64,000 bases of DNA from DATAPE01 sp034667525 (GCA_034667525.1 JAXDJO010000015.1:62001-126000); one strand, 5' to 3'. Positions 24,993 to 33,839 are shown, counted from the first letter of the stretch. Notes: a model not told the origin generated them from the letters alone. Translations and numbers: made by a program.

Positions 24993-27698
24993 TCAGCCCT
25001 TGGCTTCCGCCCAGTTGTCGCCGAAGGACATCTCCACTGCCAGCGGAACCCGCATATCAACTACCTCAGTCATCTCCCGAGTGACCAGCCCGGCCGCCTG
25101 ATCGGACTCACCGGGGGGCAGCTCGAACACGAGCTCGTCGTGAACGGTCAGGATCATCTGGGTGGTGAGCCGTTGTTCTCGCAAGGCGCGATCAACTCTG
25201 ATCATCGCCAGCTTCATGATGTCGGCGGCCGACCCTTGGATCGGGGCATTGAGCGCCTGACGTTCACCTATCGAGCGGACACGCGGGTTCCCGCTGCCGA
25301 GCTCGGGCAGGTACCGGCGCCGACCGAACATCGTGGTCGTGAATCCGTCGGCGTAGGCCTGGGAGACGATCTGGTCTAGAAAGGTCTTGACCCCCCCGAA
25401 CACCTTGAAGTACTGGTCCATGATCTCCCGCGCCTCGGGGACCGGAACGTTCAACCTTTCTGCCAGACCGGGGGCCCCCATGCCGTAAGCGAGGCCGTAG
25501 TTCACCATCTTGGCAACGGTGCGGTGCTTGGGGCGCAACTCGTTTGGTTCAAGTCCATAAACGCGAGCTGCGGTGGCTGCATGGATGTCTTCACCACTCT
25601 CGAAAACCTGGATGAGGATCGGGTCCTGCGACAGATGAGCCATGACGCGCAGCTCTATCTGCGAGTAATCCACCGACAGGAGGCGGTTGCCTTCTTCGGG
25701 GATGAAGGCGCGGCGTATCTGTCTGCCCAGGTCGGTGCGGATCGGGATGTTCATGAGATTCGGGTTGGTGCTGGAAAGGCGCCCGGTGGCGGCAACGGTC
25801 TGGTCGTAGGTGGTGTGCACTCTGCCATCGGATGCATCGACCAGCGGCGGCAAGGCGTCCACGTACGTGTTCTTCAGCTTCGCCAGCTCCCGGTAATCGA
25901 GCAATTTCTGCACGAAGGGATGTTGATCGACGATCTGTTGCAACGCACGTGCATCGGTGGACAAACCGCTCTTGGTACGACGCGTCGTCTTAAGACCCAA
26001 CCTGTCGTATAGGAGGACGCGCAATTGGCTGGGAGATCCCAGGTTTATGCGTTCGCCGGCAGCCTCGTAGCACTCCGTCTCCAGGACGGAGATCTTCTTA
26101 TCCAGATCCCGAGCCATCTCCGCCAAGTAGTCCAGATCGATCCTGACGCCCGTCCGCTCCATCTCCGCCAGAACCGGTATCAGGGGATGCTCAACCGTCG
26201 CGTAGAGGTCTGACATCCCCACGCGGTCCAACTCCGGACGGACCACAGTGGCCACTTCGGCCACCGCCAGGGCGCGCAGCGATCCGTCTTCTGCCTCGCG
26301 TTCGCTCCGTTCTTCTCCCCCGAGATCCAGCGCCGCCTGCGCCTCGAGCTCCTCACGCTCGGCTCCCGCGGCCTTCAGCTCGCGGCCGGAATACTTGCGA
26401 GCGATCTGTTCGAGCGCGTATCCCGCCGCACCCGGATCGAGCAGGTAGGCGGCGATATGGGTATCGAGCTCCACCCCCCGCAGGGTGATGCCGGCAGCGG
26501 CCGCCGACAGCAGGGCGGCCCGCACGTCGTGCGCGATCTTCCTCACTTCGGGGTCCTCGAGCACCGGGCCCAGGAAAGCGGCGAGCTCCGCGACGGTGAC
26601 GCCCTCCCGGCCCACCGGGACGAAAGAGCTCTGATCGTTCCAGGAGAAGGCGACCGAGCGTGGCACGCCCCGGGGGCTGACGGGTGCAATGTCGAGCGCA
26701 AAGGACCCCGCGGCCCGGAGGACGCCGGCGAGCTCCTCGGCGGCAGCAGGAGTCGAGGCCACCGATACCTCGAGTTCGAACGGGTCCCCCTCGCCTTCTG
26801 CCGTTTCCGGAAGGTCGGACAGAAGTCGTTCGAGCAACGTGCGGAATTCGAGCGATCCGAAGAGCTCCCTGATCTCATCCAGGTCCCAGGGACCCATCCT
26901 CAGGTCCGAGATCGTTACGTCGTCGAGAGGCACTTCCACGAGCGTCGACAGCTTCTTGTTGACGGCTACCTGGTCGCCGTGGGCGGCCAGGTTCTCGGCC
27001 AGCTTGGGAGTTTGCTCGGATGCATGTGCCACGACCTCTTCCGCGGAGCCGTACTTCTGGATCAGCTTTGCTGCCGTCTTCGTGCCCACACCCGGCACCC
27101 CCGGCAGATTGTCCGAGGGATCACCTTCCAGAGCTTTGAGATCCACGTACTTCCTGGGTGGGATCCCATAGCGCTCTTGGACCGCCTTGGCGTTCATCTC
27201 GACGATGTCGGAGATCCCGCGCCGGTTGTAGAGGACGTGGATGTTGTCGTTGACGAGCTGGAAGAAGTCTCGGTCGCCGGTGACGATGCGAACGTCGACA
27301 CCCTCCTGCTCGCTGCGCTTGGCAAGGAACGAGATGATGTCGTCTGCCTCATGACCCTCGAGGACGAAGATCGGCATCTTCATCACCCTCAGAACCTCTT
27401 TGATCAGAGGCATCTGAGAGGAGAAGTTGTCGGGGGCCGCGGACCGGTTGCTCTTGTAGTCGGCGAACTCGGCCACTCTCTCGGTGGGGGCACCCAGGTC
27501 GAAGCTGCACGCGATGTAATCGGGACGCTCGTCCTGGAGCAGCTTGATGAGCATCGCCGTGAATCCGTAGACCGCGTTCGTATGGGTTCCATCCGACGTA
27601 GCCAGATCCTCGGGAAGCGCGTAGAACGCCCTGAAGGCGAGGGAGTGACCGTCGAGCAGGAGAAGCTTTGGTCGCTTGGAACGCTTCGCTGCGGGCAT
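24993..27698 (-). CDS. polA: DNA polymerase I
   Basis: PolA (901 residues) fills gaps in repair and removes RNA primers. The 5'-3' exonuclease domain comes first (LLLLDGHSLAFRAFYALP, GHEADDIISFLA, IVTGDRDFFQLV, GDPSDNLPGVPGVGTKTA). The middle 3'-5' exonuclease-like domain has lost its DxE motif (ALDIAP), so there should be no proofreading, as in other actinobacterial PolA. Polymerase motif A is LLSVDYSQIELRV, motif B is RRAFIPEEGNR with KHRTVAKMVNYGLAYGMG, and motif C is LTVHDELVFE. It is divergent from the metal regulator with 27 bases between the start codons. Confidence 0.98.
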   Translation of the reverse strand: MPAAKRSKRPKLLLLDGHSLAFRAFYALPEDLATSDGTHTNAVYGFTAMLIKLLQDERPDYIACSFDLGAPTERVAEFADYKSNRSAAPDNFSSQMPLIKEVLRVMKMPIFVLEGHEADDIISFLAKRSEQEGVDVRIVTGDRDFFQLVNDNIHVLYNRRGISDIVEMNAKAVQERYGIPPRKYVDLKALEGDPSDNLPGVPGVGTKTAAKLIQKYGSAEEVVAHASEQTPKLAENLAAHGDQVAVNKKLSTLVEVPLDDVTISDLRMGPWDLDEIRELFGSLEFRTLLERLLSDLPETAEGEGDPFELEVSVASTPAAAEELAGVLRAAGSFALDIAPVSPRGVPRSVAFSWNDQSSFVPVGREGVTVAELAAFLGPVLEDPEVRKIAHDVRAALLSAAAAGITLRGVELDTHIAAYLLDPGAAGYALEQIARKYSGRELKAAGAEREELEAQAALDLGGEERSEREAEDGSLRALAVAEVATVVRPELDRVGMSDLYATVEHPLIPVLAEMERTGVRIDLDYLAEMARDLDKKISVLETECYEAAGERINLGSPSQLRVLLYDRLGLKTTRRTKSGLSTDARALQQIVDQHPFVQKLLDYRELAKLKNTYVDALPPLVDASDGRVHTTYDQTVAATGRLSSTNPNLMNIPIRTDLGRQIRRAFIPEEGNRLLSVDYSQIELRVMAHLSQDPILIQVFESGEDIHAATAARVYGLEPNELRPKHRTVAKMVNYGLAYGMGAPGLAERLNVPVPEAREIMDQYFKVFGGVKTFLDQIVSQAYADGFTTTMFGRRRYLPELGSGNPRVRSIGERQALNAPIQGSAADIMKLAMIRVDRALREQRLTTQMILTVHDELVFELPPGESDQAAGLVTREMTEVVDMRVPLAVEMSFGDNWAEAKG

Positions 27699-27709
27699 CG
27701 GTGGGGGTC

Positions 27710-27719
27710 ACTTTACAAT
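27710..27719. promoter_or_regulatory. Overlapping divergent -10 boxes of polA and the DtxR-type gene
   Basis: Plus strand: TACAAT at 27714-27719, 6 bases before ATG 27726. Minus strand: TAAAGT (27715-27710), 11 bases before ATG 27698. The two hexamers share two bases, so RNA polymerase should not be able to open both at once. Confidence 0.5.
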
Positions 27720-27725
27720 CCAGCA

Positions 27726-28409
27726 ATGGCCGGTCCCTCCCCCGATCTACGCGCCCTCAACCCCGCATCAAAGGAGTACCTCGAAGCCGTCTTCGAACTG
27801 GGAGAGGAAGGTCAGCGCATCCTCCAAGCCAGGATCGGAGAACGTCTCGGCCTCACTCCGGCCACCGTTTCCGAGGGTGTCAAGCGCCTGGTGGGCGAGG
27901 GTTACGTGACGATCGACAGCCGCGACATAGCCCTCACCGCAGAGGGCCGGCGGATCGCCGAAGCGCTGGTGCGACGCCATCGCCTGGCCGAGCGGATGCT
28001 CGTGGACATCCTCGGGATCCCCTGGCATCTCTGCCACGAACAGGCCGAAGACTGGGAGAAGGTCATGACCGCCGAAGTCGAGGAGGCGATCCTGACGAAA
28101 CTCTCCGGGGAGGCAACTTGCCCGCACGGCAATCCCATCCCGGGGACGCACTCTGCGATCCCCTGGTCCGATCTCAAGCCGGTGGCCGCGATGGGGGCCG
28201 GGGACGCGGGCTGCTTGACCCGGCTCTTGGAGGACGTCGAGCTGAATCACGATGTCCTCGCCTACCTCGAGGAGCACCGGCTCATGCCGGGCCACGACTT
28301 GAAGGTGCTGGACGTCGCCCCCGATGGAACCCGCACGTTGGTCGTGGACGGTGATCGAGTCGCGGTCGGACGCGATCTCGCCGACAACCTCTGGGTACTG
28401 CCCTCGTAG
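27726..28409 (+). CDS. DtxR/MntR-family metal-dependent transcriptional regulator
   Basis: A 227-residue repressor of the DtxR (IdeR/MntR) family that binds DNA when charged with Fe(II) or Mn(II). The N-terminal winged helix is KEYLEAVFELGEEGQRILQARIGERLGLTPATVSEGVKRL. The dimerization and metal-binding part carries HRLAERMLVDILGIPWHLCHEQAEDWE (His, Cys and Glu ligands) and CPHGNPIPG. An SH3/FeoA-like C-terminal domain of about 75 residues favours the three-domain IdeR type over short MntR. The start is predicted leaderless. The FTR1 gene 100 bases downstream has palindromic sites, so iron control is likely. Confidence 0.92.
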   Translation: MAGPSPDLRALNPASKEYLEAVFELGEEGQRILQARIGERLGLTPATVSEGVKRLVGEGYVTIDSRDIALTAEGRRIAEALVRRHRLAERMLVDILGIPWHLCHEQAEDWEKVMTAEVEEAILTKLSGEATCPHGNPIPGTHSAIPWSDLKPVAAMGAGDAGCLTRLLEDVELNHDVLAYLEEHRLMPGHDLKVLDVAPDGTRTLVVDGDRVAVGRDLADNLWVLPS

Positions 28410-28442
28410 GAACATCGCCGATGCCGCGGGATGCAACCGGGT

Positions 28443-28473
28443 TTGACACCCCCCTGTGGGTAAGGGGTACCTT
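28443..28473 (+). promoter_or_regulatory. FTR1 promoter TTGACA-19-TACCTT
   Basis: A consensus -35 TTGACA (28443-28448) and TACCTT (28468-28473), spacer 19. The -10 lies inside the first palindrome of the operator. Confidence 0.55.
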
Positions 28474-28498
28474 AGAGTGTTCCTTAGGGAGCCCTAAG
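28461..28498 (+). promoter_or_regulatory. Iron-box-like double operator of the FTR1 gene
   Basis: Two inverted repeats: TAAGG-GGTA-CCTTA (28461-28474) over the -10 box and CTTAGGG-AG-CCCTAAG (28483-28498) in the leader, directly before the ribosome site GGAGG at 28500-28504. The TTAGG/CCTAA half-sites resemble the DtxR/IdeR consensus; the neighbouring regulator at 27726 is the obvious candidate to bind. Confidence 0.6.
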
Positions 28499-28509
28499 AG
28501 GAGGCCGGA

Positions 28510-29373
28510 TTGAGCAGCGCTTTTCTGATCATGCTGCGAGAGGGTTTAGAGGGCGCGTTGATCGTCGCCATTCTGCTCGCATACCTCAAGCGATTGGATC
28601 ACCGCCGCCAGTTCATGGCTGTCTGGGTGGGAACCCTCGCCGGCGTTGCGGTGGCCCTGGTAGCGGGGACCATCGTCTTTGCAGCCCTGGGACGTTTGCA
28701 CGGGCGCGCCGAAGCCATCACCGAAGGTGTCATCGCGTTCAGTGCAGCCAGCGTGTTGACCTGGATGATCTTCTGGATGAGCCGGCAGGCACGGTTCATC
28801 AAGGGAGCGCTTCATGCCAAAGTCGATGCTGCGCTTGCCAGCGGTTCGGCGACCGGATTGGCGTCCATAGCGTTCGTGGCGATCACCCGGGAAGGCTTGG
28901 AGTCCGCTCTCTTCATGCTGGGGACGACGGTAGGGGCCCGCTCGCACGTGCAGGAGTTCATCGGCGGGCTCATCGGTGTGGCAGGGGCAGCGATCATCGG
29001 TTACCTCGTCTATCGAGGAAGCCATCTCGTCAATCTCAGGTGGTTCTTCCGCGTGACCGGCGCTCTCATCATCTTGTTCGCTGCCGGCCTCCTTGCGACC
29101 GGCGTGCACGAGTTTCAAGATGGCGGCCTGCTGCCCAGCCTGCACGAACACATCTGGAACGTCTCGCACATCGCGCTGTTGAATCCCGATCGATCTACCC
29201 TCGGACAATTGCTCAAGGGTTTATTGGGCTGGTCACCGGCTCCCACGATCGAGATGGCTCTCGTCTACCTGTTGTTCCTGATCCCGATCGGAACGATATT
29301 TCTGCTTCAGACCAGAAAGGTGCCGGCCGCACGGATCGCTACGCCCAGTGAGGCTCCCGCTTCCACCAGCTGA
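28510..29373 (+). CDS. FTR1-family high-affinity iron permease
   Basis: A 287-residue membrane protein of the FTR1/EfeU family that takes up iron, with seven hydrophobic helices. TTG 28510 follows AAGAGGAGG with 5-base spacing. The two iron-translocating REGLE motifs are present: MLREGLEGALIVAILLAYL in helix 1 and ITREGLESALFMLG in helix 4. EfeO and EfeB partners, usual for the periplasmic side, are not next to it, so this is a permease-only arrangement. Regulation by the adjacent DtxR-type protein is inferred from the operator at 28461-28498. Confidence 0.93.
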   Translation: MSSAFLIMLREGLEGALIVAILLAYLKRLDHRRQFMAVWVGTLAGVAVALVAGTIVFAALGRLHGRAEAITEGVIAFSAASVLTWMIFWMSRQARFIKGALHAKVDAALASGSATGLASIAFVAITREGLESALFMLGTTVGARSHVQEFIGGLIGVAGAAIIGYLVYRGSHLVNLRWFFRVTGALIILFAAGLLATGVHEFQDGGLLPSLHEHIWNVSHIALLNPDRSTLGQLLKGLLGWSPAPTIEMALVYLLFLIPIGTIFLLQTRKVPAARIATPSEAPASTS

Positions 29374-29417
29374 ATCCGTCTCTGACCCCTCAGCGGAACG
29401 AGTCCGACACATAGAGC

Positions 29418-30077
29418 TCAACCGGCCGCCAATTGCGTGGCCCTCTGGAAGACCGCGTCCGTCATCGCTTCGGTCAGCTTCCCGGTGAAAGTGTTCTGCT
29501 GACTCGGGTGGTAGCAACCGAGCAACGTTATTCCCTCAAGAGCAGCGTCCCTTCCGTGCCCGAAACGAGGCTTCGGCTGGGGAATGTGTGAACTCCCCGC
29601 CAGAGCGCGTATGACTCCGCCCCATGCGAACGCGCCGAGGGCAACGATCACCCTCAGGTGCTCAAGGAGCTCGATCTCGGCTTCGAGATAAGGGATGCAT
29701 CGATCGCGCTCCTCCGTTGTCGGTTTATTCGCCGGTGGTGCGCAGCGAACGACCGCTCCTATGTACGCACCCGTGAGCCGAAGACCATCTCCCGGCGCGC
29801 TCGAGTCGGGCTGATTGGCCAAGCCCGTTCGGTACAGCGATGCGAAGAGCCAATCACCCGATCGATCCCCGGTGAAGAGTCTGCCGGTCCGGTTGCCTCC
29901 ATGGGCGGCGGGGGCCAGCCCGACTATCAAAACCGCCGCGTCGGGATCCCCGAACCCGGGCAGAGGCCGGCCCCAATAGGTTTCCGTCGCGTAACTGGCC
30001 CGTTTCTCCCGGGCAACGCGCTCGCGCCACTCCACCAGCCGCGGACAGGCACGGCAAGCCACGATCTGTTGGTTCAA
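29418..30077 (-). CDS. Family 5 uracil-DNA glycosylase (UdgB-type)
   Basis: A 219-residue iron-sulfur uracil-DNA glycosylase that excises uracil and some other deaminated bases, starting base-excision repair. Motif 1 is LIVGLAPAAHGGNRTGRLFTGD, and the C-terminal motif is GCYHPSQQNTFTGKLT. Cluster ligands begin with C-x-x-C in VACRACPRLVEW and continue with CAPP and the late Cys in GCYHPS. GLAPAAHG without an acidic catalytic residue distinguishes family 5 from family 4. TTG 30077 is the only in-frame start near the N-terminus; the ribosome site is weak. Confidence 0.92.
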   Translation of the reverse strand: MNQQIVACRACPRLVEWRERVAREKRASYATETYWGRPLPGFGDPDAAVLIVGLAPAAHGGNRTGRLFTGDRSGDWLFASLYRTGLANQPDSSAPGDGLRLTGAYIGAVVRCAPPANKPTTEERDRCIPYLEAEIELLEHLRVIVALGAFAWGGVIRALAGSSHIPQPKPRFGHGRDAALEGITLLGCYHPSQQNTFTGKLTEAMTDAVFQRATQLAAG

Positions 30078-30229
30078 CCGCTCGATCTCGACTCCCGCCC
30101 CTCCAAGGGCCGGGCGACTCGGAACGCCACTAGCCCCGAGTCCAACCTGCTCTCGGGCGCGGCCTGCATCAACGATCGCTACGGCCCCGGTCGCATTTGG
30201 TCATCGCGAAAGGGTCCGACCAGGTCTGC

Positions 30230-30970
30230 TCACAGGACGTGAGAGAGGAAGTCCCTGCAGCGATCGTCGCTAGGATTGTCGAAGATCTCCTGCGGCGCCC
30301 CGTCTTCGAGGATCTTGCCATCATCCATGAAGAGCAGGCGATTTCCCACCTCTCGTGCGAACCCCATCTCATGTGTCACTACCACCATCGTCATGCCCTG
30401 CGTGGCCAGATCCTTCATCGTGTCCAGGACCTCTTTGACGAGCTCGGGATCGAGGGCGGATGTCACCTCATCGAACAGCATCAGCTGGGGGCGCATGGCC
30501 AGCGCGCGCGCTATGGCGATCCGTTGCTGCTGCCCACCCGATAGCTGTCCTGGATGCGCATTGGCCTTGTGCTCCAATCCCACGTGCTTCAACTCTTCGA
30601 TGGCACGCTCGTGAGCTTCGTCGGAGCTCAGGTGCAGCACTTTCTCCAATGCCAGAGTGATGTTGTCGATGGCAGTCTTGTGGGGAAAGAGATTGAACGC
30701 CTGAAACACTATTCCGATACCGGTTCTCACCTTGTTCACGTCGGTCCGGATGTCGGTGATCTCGGTCCCGTCGAACCAAACGCTGCCTTGGGTTGGCTCC
30801 TCCAATAAGTTGATGCATCTCAAGAGGGTGGACTTGCCCGAACCCGAGGGACCGATTAGAACCACGACCTGCTTGGGGTCCACCGCGAAATCGATGCCCT
30901 TGAGCACATGGAGATCGTGGAACCACTTATGGATCTCCTCGAGACGGACGAGAGACCCGTCTTCGTTCAC
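30230..30970 (-). CDS. glnQ: Polar amino-acid ABC transporter ATPase (GlnQ-type)
   Basis: A 246-residue cytoplasmic ATPase of a glutamine/polar-amino-acid importer. Walker A is IGPSGSGKSTLLRC, the Q-loop is VFQAFNLFPHKT, the signature is LSGGQQQRIAIARAL, Walker B is LMLFDEVTSALDPE, and the H-switch is VVVTHEMGFA. The Q-loop FNLFPH and TSALDPE are the marks of the amino-acid (PAAT) subfamily. The GTG start overlaps the permease stop by 4 bases (GTGA). It is last in the three-gene set binding protein-permease-ATPase. Confidence 0.93.
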   Translation of the reverse strand: MNEDGSLVRLEEIHKWFHDLHVLKGIDFAVDPKQVVVLIGPSGSGKSTLLRCINLLEEPTQGSVWFDGTEITDIRTDVNKVRTGIGIVFQAFNLFPHKTAIDNITLALEKVLHLSSDEAHERAIEELKHVGLEHKANAHPGQLSGGQQQRIAIARALAMRPQLMLFDEVTSALDPELVKEVLDTMKDLATQGMTMVVVTHEMGFAREVGNRLLFMDDGKILEDGAPQEIFDNPSDDRCRDFLSHVL

Positions 30971-32127
30971 AGACCCACGATTCCGGTCAGACCGCTGCGC
31001 AGCCGCTGTTCGACTGCATTTACCAGGCGGATCAGAGGGATGGTGATGATGAGATAGCCGGCGGCCGCGGCTATCCAGAAGGTTCCGTTGAAGGTGTCGG
31101 AGACGCCCGAACGCGCGACATCCAGGATGTCTCGCTGACCTAACTCCAGACCCAGAACCGTGATCAAAGCAGTGTCCTTTATGAGGATGACGAACTCGTT
31201 CATCAGAGGCGGGATGACGCGTCTTATGCCCTGCGGGACGATGGCATAGCGCATCGCCTGAAGGTAGGTCATGCCCAACGATCGAGCGGCTTCCATCTGG
31301 CCGCGTTCTATCGATTGGATCCCCGCCCGAAATACCTCAGCAGAATAGGCACCCGTGTTGAGACTGAAAACTATCAACGCGGTTTGCAGAGTGCTCAGGT
31401 TCAGACGAAAGGCGAAAGCCAGGCCGAAGTAGAAGAACAACAATTGCCAGATCAGCGGCGTTCCGCGGAAGAAGTTGATGTACGCGCGCGCCGGAGCCCG
31501 CACCGATCGGCGGTTGGAGAGGGTGAATACAGAAAGCGTCAAACCGATGATGATGCCGCCGACCTCTCCTCCGAAAGCCAGGAACAAAGTGATCACGGCT
31601 CCATGGACGAACGCTCCGTAGTACCCATGTAGCGCTTCGACGTTGAAGAAGTTGTTGACGAAAGTGGTTAGAGCTCCTCTTCGAAACCAGAACAACAAGG
31701 CGGAAAGGACAACCGCCTGGATACCGAGCACCGCCCCCGCGATCATCTGTTCCCTCATGCGCTTGCTGGGCATCGTCCGGTATCGCCAGAAGCCGATAGC
31801 GATGGCGGATGCCCCGATTAGCAAGCCCGCCAGCAGAAGCGCGGTCTCCCACCCGGATTGGAAGCCCTGAACGACGTGACACACGCCTTCGGCCCCCACG
31901 ATCGGCTTGTGGACGATCTTCGTTCCCACGGGTTTGGAGCTGAAGAGACCGGGGATCGAACGGCATGAACCGGACAAGGTCCCCCCGGCCACGGCATAGC
32001 CGATCTGCACCGCGAGGGTGCCGATCACCACTAAAGCAAGCGCCGATGCTCCCGCAGCGAGAGTTCCCGCGGGCAGGGGGGCCGTTCCTCCCCTTACATC
32101 CGGCGCCTTCTCCGCTACCTGGCTCAT
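30967..32127 (-). CDS. Polar amino-acid ABC transporter permease, N-terminally extended
   Basis: A HisM/GlnP-type permease (386 residues). The conserved permease core is in the second half: an EAA-like loop GMTYLQAMRYAIVPQGIRRVIPPLMNEFV, with RGTPLIWQLLFFYFG and NTGAYSAEVFRAGIQSI before it. The first 170 residues hold an extra helix, a stretch with two Cys (SCRSIPG and EGVCHVV) and two more helices, so the protein is far longer than the usual 220-250. ATG 32127 has AAGGAG at nine bases. It is separated from the upstream binding-protein gene by a hairpin at 32162-32192. Confidence 0.9.
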   Translation of the reverse strand: MSQVAEKAPDVRGGTAPLPAGTLAAGASALALVVIGTLAVQIGYAVAGGTLSGSCRSIPGLFSSKPVGTKIVHKPIVGAEGVCHVVQGFQSGWETALLLAGLLIGASAIAIGFWRYRTMPSKRMREQMIAGAVLGIQAVVLSALLFWFRRGALTTFVNNFFNVEALHGYYGAFVHGAVITLFLAFGGEVGGIIIGLTLSVFTLSNRRSVRAPARAYINFFRGTPLIWQLLFFYFGLAFAFRLNLSTLQTALIVFSLNTGAYSAEVFRAGIQSIERGQMEAARSLGMTYLQAMRYAIVPQGIRRVIPPLMNEFVILIKDTALITVLGLELGQRDILDVARSGVSDTFNGTFWIAAAAGYLIITIPLIRLVNAVEQRLRSGLTGIVGL

Positions 32128-32161
32128 CACCAACGGCTCCTTCCCCCACGCCGCAAAGACG

Positions 32162-32192
32162 AAAGACCCGCGCCTTCACAGCGCGGGTCTTT
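32162..32192. terminator. 12-bp hairpin between the binding-protein and permease genes
   Basis: AAAGACCCGCGC, loop CTTCACA, GCGCGGGTCTTT. It lies after the binding-protein stop and before the permease start, where partial termination would give more binding protein than permease. A short T-rich end is present on both strands. Confidence 0.65.
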
Positions 32193-32205
32193 TCGGATCA
32201 TGACT

Positions 32206-33048
32206 CTAGTGAGGCATGTATTCGCTAGGCACCGGGTTACTGGGAAAGTACTTTTTGAAGATCTTGACGTAGGTGCCGTCTGCCACGACCTGCTGGAAAG
32301 CCTTGTTCACGGCCACGGTCAGTTGGGGCGTGTCCGGTGCGAATGCGAACCCGTAGTGCTCGTGGGTGTCGATGGACTGGACCACCTTCAGGGAGGGCCG
32401 GTTTGCGACTTCACCAAGGGAAGACGTCTCATCGTTGATGACACCCGCGATGCGGCCAGCTTCGAGATCGGTAAACGCGTCCGGCGCGCCTTGATAGGTC
32501 TTTATCGTGATGCCGTTCGGTTGCAGGTTCTTCTCCGCCCATGTGGCTCCAGTGGTTCCCTTCTGAACTCCCACGATGTCGCCACTCTTCAGGTCGTTGG
32601 TGGTCTTGATGGTGGGAGTCTTCTGCGAATTGATCGAAAGCGCCTGACGAGCGTTGTAATAGGGCTCTGAGAAGTTCACAGACTTGGCGCGTGCCGGAGT
32701 GATCGTTGAGGCTGCCGCAACCATGTCGAACTTATGGGCAGCCACGGCATTGAAGATCGTGTCGAAGTTGGCCTTGATCCAAACGACCTTGAGCCCCAGC
32801 TTCTGAGCGATCGCGTCGACCATGTCGACATCGAAGCCTGTCAACTTTCCCTGGTGCGTGTACTCGAAGGGTCGGTAATCAAGGCAGGAACCGACCTTGA
32901 GCTGCCCTTGGGTGAGTGTGGTGAACGAAGGGCTTGGTGAGTTTCCTCCCGCGGCAGGCGGGTTGTTGTTGTTGCTGCCGCAGGCTGCCAGCGCCAATAC
33001 GGCCAGCGTCACTACCGCGGCCACCCTCAGTCGACTCATCCGGCTCAT
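32206..33048 (-). CDS. Amino-acid ABC transporter substrate-binding lipoprotein
   Basis: A 280-residue extracytoplasmic solute-binding protein (family 3, SBP_bac_3). The signal MSRMSRLRVAAVVTLAVLALAAC ends in a lipobox. The mature domain opens with LKVGSCLDYRPFEY and TGFDVDMVDAIAQKLGL, then the hinge strand FDMVAAASTITPARAKSVNFSEPYY, which is the family signature. ATG 33048 is preceded by AAGGGGGA. The ligand is probably a polar amino acid; which one cannot be told. Its hairpin-separated partners are the permease and GlnQ-type genes. Confidence 0.93.
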   Translation of the reverse strand: MSRMSRLRVAAVVTLAVLALAACGSNNNNPPAAGGNSPSPSFTTLTQGQLKVGSCLDYRPFEYTHQGKLTGFDVDMVDAIAQKLGLKVVWIKANFDTIFNAVAAHKFDMVAAASTITPARAKSVNFSEPYYNARQALSINSQKTPTIKTTNDLKSGDIVGVQKGTTGATWAEKNLQPNGITIKTYQGAPDAFTDLEAGRIAGVINDETSSLGEVANRPSLKVVQSIDTHEHYGFAFAPDTPQLTVAVNKAFQQVVADGTYVKIFKKYFPSNPVPSEYMPH

Positions 33049-33107
33049 AGATCGTTCCCCCTTCGCTGCGTTGTCTCTCCCAGGCCGAGCTCTGCGTCAC
33101 GCAATTC

Positions 33108-33839
33108 TCATTCCTCTCCTAGATAAGCCTTCCGTACCTGCTCGTTGCCAAGCAAAGCCCCAGCCTCATCCTCGAGAACTATCTCACCTGTCTCGATCAC
33201 GTATCCGCGTTCCGCGGCCTGAAGCGCCATAGCCGCATTCTGCTCGATGAGGAGCACCGGCGTTCCTTGAGAGTTGATCTCGGCAATCACCTCGAAAACG
33301 CGCTCCACAATCTGAGGAGCCAATCCCATCGAGGGTTCATCGAGCATCAATAAGTTGGGCCGGCTCATCAGCGCCCGTCCGATGGCAAGCATCTGTTGCT
33401 CGCCCCCCGACAGAGTGCCACCGGCTTGTTTACGGCGCTCTTTCAGCACGGGAAAGAGCTTGTAGATGCGCTCCTGATCGTCCAATATCTCTTTGTGGGG
33501 GGCTTTTGTCCTCTGGAACGCACCCATCGTCAGGTTCTCCGACACACTCATATTGGGAAAGATATGGCGACCTTCGGGAACCTGCACGATGCCCTTGGCG
33601 ACGACGTCGTGGCTCAAAAGTCCCATGAGGCTTTGGCCCCTGAACGAGATATCTCCGTCAGAAGGCTGGTGCACCATCGAGATCGCCCGCAGTGTCGTGG
33701 TCTTTCCCGCCCCGTTTCCCCCGATGAGGGCCACAACCTCTCCTTCTCCCACAACCAGATCGATCCCCCTCACGGCCTCGATGCCGCCGTAGCGAACGTG
33801 AACGTTCTTGAGCTCGAGAAGCGGCGTCCCGTCAGCCAT
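33108..33839 (-). CDS. livF: Branched-chain amino-acid ABC transporter ATPase LivF
   Basis: A 243-residue ATPase. ATG 33839 (MADGTPLLELKNVHV) is chosen over the long open frame because AAGGA sits 5 bases before it; it overlaps the livG stop by 8 bases. Walker A is GGNGAGKTTTLR, the family-specific IVQVPEGRHIFPNMSV follows, the signature is LSGGEQQMLAIGRAL, Walker B is LLMLDEPSMGLAP, and the H-region is LLIEQNAAMAL. The EGR-IFP and SMGLAP motifs separate LivF from LivG. It is the last gene of the livKHMGF set. Confidence 0.95.
   Translation of the reverse strand: MADGTPLLELKNVHVRYGGIEAVRGIDLVVGEGEVVALIGGNGAGKTTTLRAISMVHQPSDGDISFRGQSLMGLLSHDVVAKGIVQVPEGRHIFPNMSVSENLTMGAFQRTKAPHKEILDDQERIYKLFPVLKERRKQAGGTLSGGEQQMLAIGRALMSRPNLLMLDEPSMGLAPQIVERVFEVIAEINSQGTPVLLIEQNAAMALQAAERGYVIETGEIVLEDEAGALLGNEQVRKAYLGEE

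Noticed and set aside
26400..26760. Loss of proofreading residues in PolA as a novelty
   Set aside because: Known for actinobacterial and some other PolA proteins.
26457..27725. A very long open frame antisense to polA running into the regulator gene
   Set aside because: It has no family features before ATG 27726; long antisense frames are common at this GC content.
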